The notes beneath the pieces were generated by a model that did not search any database, had not been told where the DNA came from, and saw nothing but the letters and a program-made list of their open reading frames with translations. DNA of 64,000 nucleotides, taken from contig JAYESD010000001.1 of assembly GCA_036927565.1 (NCBI GenBank), forward strand, positions 496,001-560,000, given 5' to 3'. The translations under genes and the position numbers were made by a program. Shown piece by piece: positions 1 through 10,712 of the stretch. Origin of the DNA: Tuctoria greenei (taxonomy: Eukaryota > Streptophyta > Magnoliopsida > Poales > Poaceae). How positions within the stretch are numbered: position 1 is the stretch's first letter; each line of letters opens with the position of its first letter.

Positions 1-58
1 GAAAAGTTTGTGATTTCCATTTTCTCATGCACTGAATACCGTTTATGTTTTCCACCAG

Positions 59-2338
59 GTCTGTTTCTTCAGCACATTGACGCGAGAAACTCTTCGACCC
101 CTTCTGTAATTGTAATTGGGGGAGGGATTTCAGGCATTGCAGCTGCTCGTGCTTTGTCTAATGCTTCGGTTAAGGTAAATTTCTAATTTACGGTCCAAAA
201 ACATTGACGCTGTTGGATGTTTCCATGCTCCTTTTCACTTACGTACAGTTAAACAACTACAGGTCACACTTTTGGAGTCAAGGGACCGACTTGGCGGCCG
301 TGTGCACACTGACTATTCTTTCGGTTGCCCAATTGACATGGGAGCATCTTGGTTAGTGCATCTCAGAGCTATTATTTTCTTTCCTTTATTATCCACCTTG
401 TTTTAAGTTTGACGCAGCATGACCTTGTGTTTTTTTCGTGATTCAGGCTGCATGGCGTATGTAACGAGAATTCATTGGCACCATTGATTAGGATGCTTGG
501 ACTTAAATTATATCGCACTAGCGGTGATAACTCTGTGCTGTATGACCACGATTTGGAGAGGTATACTAGATAGTCCATAAGGTGCAATGTGCGTAGTCCC
601 TTCTATCTTGTTTGGTTTTCTTCTCTTACAAGTTTCATTTCTGTTTATTCAGTTATGCTCTATTTGATAACCATGGTCGTCAAGTTCCCCAGGAGATAGT
701 AACCAGAGTTGGGGAAACATTTGAGAAAATTCTTAAGGAGGTACGCTATTCTTTTGCATGTTTATATTATCTGTTCCATGCTTTAGTATAACTATAAGCT
801 TACTTGTTAACATTGCAGACGGTGAAAGTAAGAGATGAAAATGCAAATGACATGGCTCTTAATCAAGCCATATCAATCGTGCTTGACAGGAATCCTCATC
901 TGAGGTAAGTGGAATTCAGAATTTAGCTAAATATGCTACAGTGATTTGTTCACACGTTTGATGATGTCAGCTTACATATGCAGGCTGGAGGGCTTGCACC
1001 ATGAAGTGTTGCAGTGGTGCATATGCAGACTGGAGGCATGGTTTGCTACAGACACAGACAATGTATCCCTGAAAAATTGGGATCAGGTGTGTATAAGAAA
1101 CTTTATAATGTTCATACATCCATATAGAAAATGCTTCATTCTCTATCCTAAATATGTGCAAGGATAAATTCCCTGCCAAACTATATATTTTAAAATCAGA
1201 TTGCATCCTGGCATGCACCATGCAAGCTTACGCTTATATGGCAAGTTTAGTGAGCTTTGCAAATTTGCAGGAACATGTTCTTACCGGTGGGCATGGGCTT
1301 ATGGTGAATGGCTATGATCCTGTTATCAAAGCTCTCGCTCGAGATCTCGATATTCACCTCAACCACAGGTATGCGGAACTCGTGTGATACTCAAGTGTAG
1401 TTAACATTTCTGCTGGAGTACATTGATTAGTATGTATGATCCCAAATAGTTAACTTGTTATCTCTCTGTTTCTTTTCTTTTTTCTGATCAGGGTCACAAA
1501 AATCATCCAGCGTTACAATAAAGTTATTGTATTTGTGGAGGATGGGGCAAGTTTTGTTGCAGATGCTGCTATAATAACTGTTCCTCTCGGCGTGCTTAAG
1601 GCAAATATCATCAAATTTGAGCCTGAGCTACCACAATGGAAACTGTCAGCAATATCTGATCTCGGTGTTGGCATTGAAAACAAGATAGCCCTTAAATTTA
1701 ACACTGTATTTTGGCCCAATGTAGAAGTACTAGGTAGGGTTGCCCCAACATCGAATGCCTGTGGGTACTTTCTCAACCTCCACAAAGCCACAGGAAACCC
1801 AGTCCTGGTGTGCATGGTAGCTGGAAGATTTGCATATGAAATTGAGAAGCTATCGGATGAAGAATCTGTGAACTTTGTCATGTCTCAGCTCAGGAAAATG
1901 CTACCAGAGGCAACCGAACCGGTAAGCATTTGATATCTATTTGCACTAAAAATTCTCCAACTTTCACTCTCTGTGCTATGGTTTCTAGCTCCTAACACCG
2001 GTGCTGGCCTTCGCCAGGTTCAGTATTTGGTTTCAAGGTGGGGCAGTGACCCAAATTCCCTTGGCTCCTACTCGTGTGACTTGGTGGGGAAACCAGCTGA
2101 CTTATATGAAAGGTTATGCGCTCCGGTGGGCAACCTTTTCTTCGCTGGGGAGGCCGCCTGCATCGATCACTCTGGGTCGGTACACGGAGCTTATTCGTCA
2201 GGCGTTGCCGCTGCAGAGGACTGCCGGATGCGTCTCTCAACTCAGCTAGGCATCTCCGATCTGTTCCAGGTCGGCAAGATTGTCATGAGGGAGAAGATGA
2301 CTGAAGTCATGGTTCCCTTCCAGATATCCAGGCTGTAA
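59..2338 (+). CDS. PAO5: Polyamine oxidase, peroxisomal type (5' end outside window)
   Basis: FAD-dependent amine oxidase that back-converts spermine/spermidine in peroxisomes (family knowledge). Nine exons are visible: 59-174, 263-351, 447-560, 653-740, 819-904, 984-1086, 1271-1368, 1492-1921, 2018-2338, all with GT-AG borders and closed phase. The first exon with the ATG lies left of the window, as the next paralogue shows. The N-terminal dinucleotide-binding motif VIGGGISGIAAARAL and the C-terminal FAD motif FAGEAACIDHSGSVHGAYSSG-like segment (from about 2143) are intact. The protein ends in Ser-Arg-Leu, a canonical type-1 peroxisomal signal. It sits 1.2 kb ahead of a tandem copy, as rice PAO4/PAO5 do; the SRL end and order favour the PAO5 counterpart. 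The family is sure, the number less so. Confidence 0.93.
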
Positions 2339-3277
2339 GAGAAGAACGAATAAGTCATCTATTAATGTGCCCTGTTATCCCGCAGCATAGAATGTTGACG
2401 CTGTAGTTGCTTCGCATCATTGCCTTTTAACTCTGTTATGTCTGTCAAAGTTTGATGTAACTTTAAATGATCCTGGACCTTGTTCTTGGATTTTTCATGT
2501 TATCACGTGCATCTCCGTTTGTTTTCCATGAGCTGCTATTCTGCTCAGATGTTGTCAACGTTTGGTAACTCTTTTTGACTCCCCTTCCTTGTGTGTTTGC
2601 ACTCGTGGATACTGTGATACCGCCGTGGAAGATCAGGGTGGAGAGTTCTTTTCTTGTTGGTCTGCTATTTTTGTTTGTCCGGATGGAACTGCTGAATTAT
2701 TCATCTGGATTAGAAGAAGTCCAGAAATATCTTGTGATTTTGTTTCCTCTGGAAAGCTCTACTGTTCTGGGGAGAAAGCGAGCAGAAAGGCATGTTCGCG
2801 GAACGGGAAGAAAAGCATGTTCAAGTGAACAAAAAACCAAACGCAAAAATCATCCACGTCTCTCGTCCTCGCTACAACCGATTTTCCTGCAGCAGGCAGT
2901 TTCGTGACGGTAGCAGAGAAGGCAGTTTCGTGACGGTAGCAGAGAAGGCGCAATGCCAAAACGCGCCAACTAATCTATGCCGCCGACGCGGGTTCGGAAA
3001 CCCGTTTCGTAACCGAGCCGACCTCTTCTCCCGTCGGGGCGTCTATATAACGCGAGCAGAGGCCCGCAAATACCGCAACCCAACATTCACCACAAGCAGG
3101 CGAAACCACATCCCCCAAAAATATCTACGCACTCCCACCCAGATCAAGCCACCCGCCCCGGAGAAGAACGAACAACCTTCTCTTCGCCGGATCAGATCGT
3201 CGTCGTCGTCGTCGGAGATCGAGATCAAGAGGTGTGGGCGGGAACCCCGAGTTGCCGGTTTGGAGCCAGATAGGGGT
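2339..3277. other. PAO-PAO spacer with promoter of second PAO
   Basis: This holds the 3' region of the first PAO and the promoter of the second. A TATA box (TATATAA) lies at 3044-3050, giving a 5' leader of roughly 460 nt for the second gene. A perfect 26-bp tandem duplication lies at 2895-2946, about 100-150 bp upstream of the TATA box. Confidence 0.6.
3044..3050 (+). promoter_or_regulatory. TATA box of second PAO gene
   Basis: TATATAA inside a GC-rich stretch, about 495 bp upstream of the start codon and followed by a CT- and AC-rich leader typical of grass genes. The position fits initiation near 3075-3085. Confidence 0.6.
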
Positions 3278-3421
3278 ATGAGCTGTTTCGCGCACCGCCG
3301 CTGCACCGGCATCGCCCGCCGCCAGGACGGCCTCCTCGTCTTCGTCTTCTTCATCTCGATTCCCATACGTAGTATCAGTAGTAATTCCAATCTCAGTAGT
3401 AATAGTAGTAATCTCCTGTAA
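3278..3421 (+). promoter_or_regulatory. Upstream ORF in PAO leader (47 codons)
   Basis: An ATG in the presumed 5' leader opens a 47-residue frame that begins MSCFAHRRC and has a hydrophobic middle (LLVFVFFISIPI) and a Ser/Asn-rich end. It stops 120 nt before the main ATG. Arabidopsis PAO2-type genes carry an upstream ORF reported to respond to polyamines, so a regulatory role is plausible. I cannot compare the peptides here, and the leader may also contain an unseen intron. Confidence 0.45.
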
Positions 3422-3541
3422 ACCGTGATCGTCTTCGCGGTTGCGTGTGAGGAGACGGGGGGACCTTCTGCTGCTGTCAAATCCTCTGTTTCCCGTCCTT
3501 TTTCTTCCTCTTCTTCCTTGGTGACATCGGCGGCGGCGGCT

Positions 3542-5789
3542 ATGGATCCCAGTGGCTTCAAAACTGGAGGTACTGAACGATTTCCCTGTGTTTCATTACG
3601 TTTCGACGAATTTAAGAATGTTGTTAGATCTGGAGGGAAAAAGGGATGGTTTATGATTATATGAAATTTTGGGGAGGGGGGTTGTAATTTTTGTAAGATA
3701 CTACGTAGTTGGTATGCATGGATCTGCGGACGCTGATTTAAAACTGATTTTTCAGGCCTTTTGCTCCCGACCATTGAGAGGCAGTGCACGTCCCCTCCAT
3801 CCGTCATCGTGATCGGTGGGGGCATCTCGGGGGTTGCAGCTGCTCGTGCTCTGTCCAATTCTTCATTCCAGGTAAGCGACGAGTTATGGCTTTTCACGTA
3901 ACAGTGAATTTGAGCGTAAGTTAATGTAAACTGACTCCAATTCTCCGCAAGCAGGTGACCCTTCTGGAGTCTAGAGATCGTATTGGTGGTCGTATTCATA
4001 CCGACTACTCGTTCGGATGCCCCATTGATATGGGAGCCTCATGGTTAGTTGGCTGCACTCGGGACTATGAATAAAATTTTCACGATGATGCATTTTACTT
4101 ACTTTTTTGTTGGTGCTTGTTAAATTCAGGCTGCACGGTGCTTGTAAGGAGAATTCTCTGGCACCATTGATTGGCTACCTTGGGATGAGGTTATACCGCA
4201 CCAGCGATGATAACTCTGTTCTGTATGATCATGATTGGGAGAGCTATGCTCTTTTTGATAAGGAGGGCAATCAAGTCCCGAAGGAGACAGTTGCCAAAGT
4301 TGGAGAAACGTTTGAGAAAATTCTTGCAGAGGTACTTAGCGAACTCGATTCACATGCTGTACTATGGCGTTTCTTTAGGAGTACTTCTGGCTTACTCTGT
4401 GATACATGTTGTTGCATTACAGACCGTCAAAGTTCGTGACGAGCAGGAACATGACATGCCCCTTCAACAGGCTATTTCTATTGTGTTTGAGAGGAACCCC
4501 AGTTTAATGTATGTACCCTCCTACATTCATGTGTTGTATTACTTGATGAATCACGAAATTATTTCTTGTTGGTACTGATGGTGACTATTTTTGTAGGCTG
4601 GATGGGGTAGATGGTCAAGTCTTGCAGTGGTGTGTCTGCCGGCTCGAGGCATGGTTTGCTGCAGATGCAGATGAAATATCTTTGAAAAACTGGGATCAGG
4701 TTAGTGCATATATTGGAACGGTTCTGAGCAAAGTCTTCATTTGGCTGATTCTTGCATCCTGTAGAAATTTGATATTATCTGCTTTCTAGAACATGGTTCG
4801 CCAGCTTAGTTCTAGTTATCTTAATCTGACCTTTCATCCCTTTTGTTATCTCAGGAGAGCGTTCTTACTGGTGGACATGGGCTGATGATAAATGGATACT
4901 ACCCTGTAATCCAGGCTCTTGCTCAAGGCCTCGACATCCGTCTTAATGAAAGGGTTTCCAAAATTACCCAGCAATACAATGGAGTTATGGTCACTACAGA
5001 GGACGGAACAAACTACTTTGCTGACGCTTGCATAATCACCGTGCCACTCGGTGTTCTCAAGGCAAATATCATCAAGTTTGAGCCTGAACTGCCCTCCTGG
5101 AAGACCTCTGCGATCGAGGACCTCGGTGTCGGTATCGAGAACAAGATCGCCATGCGCTTTGACAGAGTCTTTTGGCCGAACGTTGAGGTGCTGGGAATGG
5201 TTGGCCCGACGCCTAAAGCTTGTGGGTACTTCCTGAACCTCCACAAGGCCACCGGCAATCCGGTGCTCGTGTACATGGCTGCTGGAAGGTTCGCGCAGGA
5301 AGTGGAGAAGCTGTCGGACCAGGAATCCGTCAACTTGGTCATGTCTCACCTGAGGAAGATGCTGCCAGGTGCCACTGAACCTGTAAGTGATCGACGTTGC
5401 GTACCATTCCCATGTTCATTTGCGTTTCCGGCTGCCTGTTCATGCACGTGACTGACGCATTCGCATTTTTGGTGAAACAGACGCAGTATTTGGTGTCGCG
5501 CTGGGGTTCTGATCAGAACTCTCTCGGATCCTACTCGTGCGACATGGTCGGGAAGCCGGCCGACGTGTGCGCCAGATTCTCTGCACCTGTCAACAACCTG
5601 TACTTTGCTGGCGAGGCTGCCAGCGCCGACCACTCGGGGTCCGTGCACGGCGCCTACTCGTCGGGCCTCGCCGCCGCCGAGGACTGCCGGAAGCGCCTGT
5701 TGGAGCAGAAGGGCGTCCCGGACCTCGTCCAGGTCGCGGCCTGGGAGGAGGTGGCGGGCACGGTCGCCCTGCAGATTTGCAGGACTTGA
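3542..5789 (+). CDS. PAO4: Polyamine oxidase, peroxisomal type (complete)
   Basis: Complete tandem paralogue, 486 residues, with the usual length for plant PAO2-5-type enzymes. Exons: 3542-3569, 3756-3871, 3955-4043, 4130-4331, 4423-4508, 4597-4699, 4855-5382, 5481-5789. The FAD motif VIGGGISGVAAARAL follows a short first exon, and the C-terminal FAD segment YFAGEAASADHSGSVHGAYS is intact. It ends Cys-Arg-Thr, a non-canonical peroxisomal signal that I recall for rice PAO4. Compared with its upstream copy, it lacks two introns exactly (the copy's 561-652 and 1369-1491), leaving fused exons of 202 and 528 nt. The 3' half is much more GC-rich than the first copy. An AATAAA lies at 5941. Expected reaction: oxidation of spermine/spermidine with H2O2 release in peroxisomes. 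Confidence 0.95.
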
Positions 5790-6671
5790 ACAACTTCATC
5801 GCGTCGCACCACGCCTCGGTTTGTAAACCAGTGGGGGCAAACAAAAGAGGCGTGATCCGTCCAAGCCGGCACAAGGAGAGAAGTGCAGGCTTCTTAATAC
5901 TCCATGACATGTTGTGTCGTCATCTTGTTTCATTGTTTGTAATAAAGTCACGAGTGGGGATGCCTGAGTTGATCCACTCAAAACAAAGATCATGTTACGT
6001 CTATTTTAAACGTCATTAATTAAGAAAAGAGACAATTCTAAATTTCTGTTTTACTGCTAGACCGCTAGTCAGTATTGTCATATTCTGGCTCTGATTGCTT
6101 GATGGCGTGTGTTTTGATTGCGCGAGTATTGTGGCGTGCTTGGGTTTCTGGATATTCGGCTTCGCTCGGTTTGCTTGATTGCGTGTGTTTTGATATGGCA
6201 ACGTGCAAGCACGTCGGAAGGTGAGCGCCCGGTCGGCCGGGCAGCCTGCTTTCGTAGAAGGCGGCACAGCTTGTTGACCCAGAGCGATCACGGTGACATT
6301 TGCGATCGCAACTCTCACACGTCAACGAAAACAGAAGGATGAAGCTTTCTCTTTTTAAATTTAAAAATAACGCAGGTTCAGCCGAATCTCGAAAAAAAAA
6401 ACGACGTGGATCCCCTCTCTCTCTCCTCCACCACGACGCTTCTAAATCTGCACGTGACGCTACAGCCTAAAAATCGTGGACCGAACGGTGGTCCCACCAT
6501 TCACGGGTCCACTCGTCATTGACCAGACACGCGTCTCACCGTTCTTAACTAACACCGCTGCTTCTCTCTCCTCCGTGTCCAACTCAAACACCAAAGCCAC
6601 CAACAGGCGAGAATAAAAAACAACAACAAAAAGCACGGTGAAATATCTCTGCACGTCCACGAACGCGCGAG
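5790..6671. other. Spacer: PAO 3' UTR and adenylate kinase promoter
   Basis: The first ~220 bp are the PAO 3' UTR with a poly(A) signal at 5941. The rest is the adenylate kinase promoter and leader. It contains CT-rich runs near 6415-6430 and no ORF I can support. Confidence 0.5.
5941..5946 (+). terminator. Poly(A) signal of second PAO gene
   Basis: AATAAA about 150 bp after the stop codon, in an A/T-rich setting. It is the best polyadenylation signal in this spacer. Confidence 0.5.
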
Positions 6672-8961
6672 ATGGCGGGGATCTCTCGCGCGATCCGGGC
6701 CTGCGCCGCCGCGTCCCGGCGGGGCCTGGCGGCGGCGGCGGCTCCTCCTTCGAAGGAGGCTGCTGCAGCTGCGTTGAGGGCGGCGGCGGCGGCGGCGGCG
6801 TCGACTGGACGCAAGGCAGGGCGAGATCGGGAGGACGGGAGGCGGGTGCAGTGGGTGTTCCTGGGCTGCCCCGGCGTGGGCAAGGGCACCTACGCCAGCC
6901 GGCTCTCGCAGCTGCTCGACGTCCCCCACATCGCCACCGGCGACCTCGTCCGCGACGCGCTCGCCTCGTCCGGCCCCATCTCCAAACAGGTGAAGTAAAG
7001 CCGCCTACGTGTGCTGGAGCGCGGTGCTCTTATTACGCGTGAGTCGGCTTGGATGTCTGGCGGACGGTAGTGGGTTCCGAGGCTGGACTGGACTGATCTC
7101 ATCGCTTTCCGAACAACACTGTGTAGATTGATCTGCGCAAGTGTTTACTAACTAGTTTGCTCACGGTGCTGCTGATCGTTTTGCATTCTGCAATAGGCTT
7201 TGAGGAGATGAAACGAAATTACGGAAGTAGTGATTAGAACAACCTCAGAAGGTATAATGGGGCCACCTGGACCCATATTACTCAAAACCAGTCTGTAAAG
7301 TCTGATAATCTCAGAGGTGGTGGTCTAAACAGGCTATGAGAATCTCAGAGGTTGTTATTTAACCAAAAGTTTAATTGAGTACAAGGATAAATTAACCGTT
7401 CGGCTGCTGGCTGTACATAGTATCTGATCTTAGTTGTCATAATCTTATCAATGTACTCCCTCCGTTCTGAAATGTATGACGTTTAGGACAAAAAATCTAG
7501 TTCCATTTTGAACTAAATTAGTTGTCCTAAACGTCATTTATTTCAGGACACAGGGAGTAACTTTCTATGGTTCATTAGGATCTCTGTCATCTTCCTCTCC
7601 ACTCTCACTATGTTCTATAAGCTTTAATTTCTTGCATTCTTAATTGTGTCACCTGTGTGTTTTATATCCAGCTTGCAGAGATAGTCAATCATGGAAAATT
7701 GGTGTCCGATGAGATCATCATAAATCTTCTGTCAAAGCGCCTTGAACAAGGAGAGGAGAAGGGTGAACTGGGATTCATCCTTGATGGCTTTCCTCGTACC
7801 ATAAGACAAGCGGTGAGCTAGTTATTTCACTTCACCGTAAGTATGCAGAAGCATGTACTTGCTTCATATTAGTTAGCATTTTGTTTGGGGTTAGTTTTGT
7901 AATATAAAAAAACTCGACCAACCTAGGATCATATTCAATATATGCAGATCTATATAGTTTAACAAACTTCGAGTGGTTCAACTTTTGGTACCCTTGTCGT
8001 CTTCCCTAGTTTATCTCCATATGGCTAGCCTAAATCAACATATTGACCATGCATGAGTTGGTAACAGTTGCAAAGTTTACTTGGATCTACCCTTCACCAA
8101 TGAACTGTAGTATAGTATCTGTGGATTTATTTTGCATGTATCACTTATACTAATAATTAACTTAACATCAACTAAGTGTTAAGATTTACTTCTCCAAAAT
8201 CAGAAGCAAGCTTTCTAACATAAACTGGTCGTGTGCTTGGTCAGGAAATACTTGAAGGAGTTACAGATATTGATTTGGTGATAAATCTCAAGCTCCGGGA
8301 AGAAGCTCTGCTTGCGAAATGCCTTGGTAGAAGGATGTGTAGCCAATGTGGAGGAAACTTCAATGTGGCAGATATTGATATTGAGGGTGAGAATGATGGG
8401 CCTCGAATGTACATGCCTCCGCTACTACCTCCTCCGCAGTGTGAGTCAAAGCTAATTACAAGAGCAGATGATACTGAAGAGGTGGTAAAGGAGCGGCTAC
8501 ATGTTTACCATGATTTGGTACGTTTCAGGGGTCTGGGATTGTTTGTATAGTTTTTGTTCAATTATATTTTCTACTTTTGCCATCTGAGTACTCAACCTGT
8601 GCTTGTACAGTGCACTAGTGATTGTTTTCTGTTAGATTGCTACTGCTTCTGATTCAGTAGTCAGTACAGTCATTTGCTCCCCAAGCTCGCATAAAATTTT
8701 AGCTTGATGGATTACATTAAATCTTGAATCCTGTCTCAGTTCCTTCCATGCTGGACTATAGTATATCGATCACTGGCATCACAGTATCCTTTCTAAGTGA
8801 ACTGTCTCTCTTTGCAGAGTAAGCCAGTGGAGGAATTCTACAGAGCACGGGGAAAACTTTTGGAGTTCAATCTACCAGGTGGAATACCGGAGTCATGGCC
8901 CAAGTTATTGCGAGCCTTGAATTTAGATGACCCTGACAATGAACAATCTGCAGCAGCATGA
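6672..8961 (+). CDS. Adenylate kinase, organellar
   Basis: Catalyses ATP + AMP = 2 ADP. Four exons: 6672-6989, 7672-7812, 8245-8517, 8818-8961; 291 residues. An Ala/Arg-rich N-terminus of about 55 residues looks like a chloroplast or mitochondrial transit peptide. The P-loop GCPGVGKGT is at residues 65-73, and the NMP-binding segment HIATGDLVRDAL and the GFILDGFPRT motif follow. A LID region carries a Cys-x-x-Cys pair (RRMCSQCGGNF), the zinc-type or structural LID of long adenylate kinases. It closely resembles Arabidopsis At2g37250-type enzymes from memory. Intron 1 contains a Stowaway MITE. The compartment is inference. Confidence 0.93.
7456..7557. mobile_element. Stowaway-type MITE in adenylate kinase intron 1
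   Basis: About 102 bp flanked by TA dinucleotides (7454-7455, 7558-7559). The left end begins CTCCCTCCGT. An internal fold-back pairs GACGTTTAGGACA with TGTCCTAAACGTC. It has no coding capacity. Confidence 0.8.
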
Positions 8962-10712
8962 TTCTGGTTTCAGGAACACACACTATAATTCTCGTCAAAA
9001 GTAGTTAATTGATGAGCATCCATTGCATCTCTAGTAGTAGTTGATTGGAGGGTCAAGATTGTTATTGATGCAGCACTCAATTGTATAGGTGATTGAATCA
9101 TCGATGTAGGAATCGATGAGTGTGCTGGCAGCTATTTTTAGAAAAAATCCTGTTGAAAGCAAATAAATATATTATTCAACAAGTTTTTTACATTTGCTTG
9201 TAGCCTGTGTGTATCATAGGCGATGGGATGCGGAAGCATTCTGATGGAAACAATCCAGGATATCATTGAAAAGAATTTATGTACTTGCTGAGAACCTGGT
9301 GATAGAATCATTCCAAGATATAGTTAAAGATTATGTATGTTGTACATACAGATCATCATTACAAAATTGCGTCTCATCTGATCGTTACTTTATAGGTATG
9401 CATTTTGTGTGGAACTGTGGATGTATGATCTCATGAATGCATCCTGGTGCTGCCGGTACGCAGTTGCCTGGTTTGTGACCCGGCCTAGCGCTATGAACTT
9501 TTAGCAGCGATGGGGTGTGCACTCAAGAGATTGAGGTGAATCATGCCCAACATCTGATGAATCTCAAAAATTAAAGATGAGTCGGGTGTAGAATTTGCCA
9601 CGGGTCTGCTGAACCAAACAAAAATAGACTGAATAAACTAGTACCTTTTTCGTCTTTAAAAGTTTGTCGCTTTGTAGTTCAAAAATGACAGAAACTGACA
9701 ACACCGTTACCGCAGAAACGCCAAAATCAAGTGCCACAGCTACTGTACTGCTGCGTTTCAAAACCTTAACTGGTGAGATTGCTTAAATTCTCGTGTGCAT
9801 ACGCCGTGCAATCCAGTAAAATCGAGTTGGATCAAATCAGATTGCGTTGCAGCTCCAGGCCAGTTAGTAGGTTTCCTTTCCTCTTGTGCTACATAGGGCA
9901 ACTAACCAACGCCTCCACTCTCCGCCTACGCGCCAGCAAAAAAGCCATGTTTTGGTGAAGAATGTTCCTTGTGGTGATGACTTCTCGCAGTGCTACTATG
10001 CTAGGGCTGTAGTAGGAATGTCATGGGTGGGCTGATATGCTAGGGGCGGGGGCTGAACGATCATTCATTTTGTAGGCTGGAAGAGATGAAAAACAGAGGC
10101 TAGTGGCCGTCCACCTCCAACATAATGCAGCAAAAATCCTAAGTGGACCTGAGCCTAGGCTGCTTCTGATTCCAAGTGCGCAGCTTATTGCGGGTTTCTG
10201 CCCGGAATTGAGGAGAGGACACGCCGGCAGCTACGGAGAAACGCAGTGGTGCTCCACGGCGACGCCGATCAAATATTCTCAGGACTAGTGCTGCTAGTCA
10301 GCTTACACGCCTAGTGTTAAGGTTAATCAGAAGAAAGGGCAGGTCCTTGATTACCTGTTGTCTGTCACAAGCCTTAATACAGTTTCATAAAACTGGAAAA
10401 GAAGCAACGGGAAATCAGGCGGAAGTAATATATAGAGGGGCTGGCAACTCTCACATGAGATGAGGAGAGGAGATCAGCTCGTCGGCCCCCACGACTCACA
10501 TGGAACACTGCCACTGAACACACCCAACGCCCTCGGCTGCTGAAACGCTCTGCTCATGGCTTGCTTAACGCCACCACTAAACCCAGCGCAACGCAACGCC
10601 GTCGCATGTAAATACGGGCCGCGGCCGCGCCCAGACACCACCGCCATCGCATCCCAATGCCCATCGCCAGCGCGCCGCCAACCCAAACACCCTAGCTGCT
10701 CTGCCATAGTTC
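8962..10712. other. Spacer: adenylate kinase 3' UTR and SH4-type promoter
   Basis: Nothing coding is supported. Around 9660-9690 there is a remnant resembling one arm of the short fold-back MITEs (TTGTCGCTTTGTAGTTCA). A TATATAG-like box near 10429-10435 lies about 280 bp upstream of the trihelix start codon and probably serves it. Confidence 0.5.
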
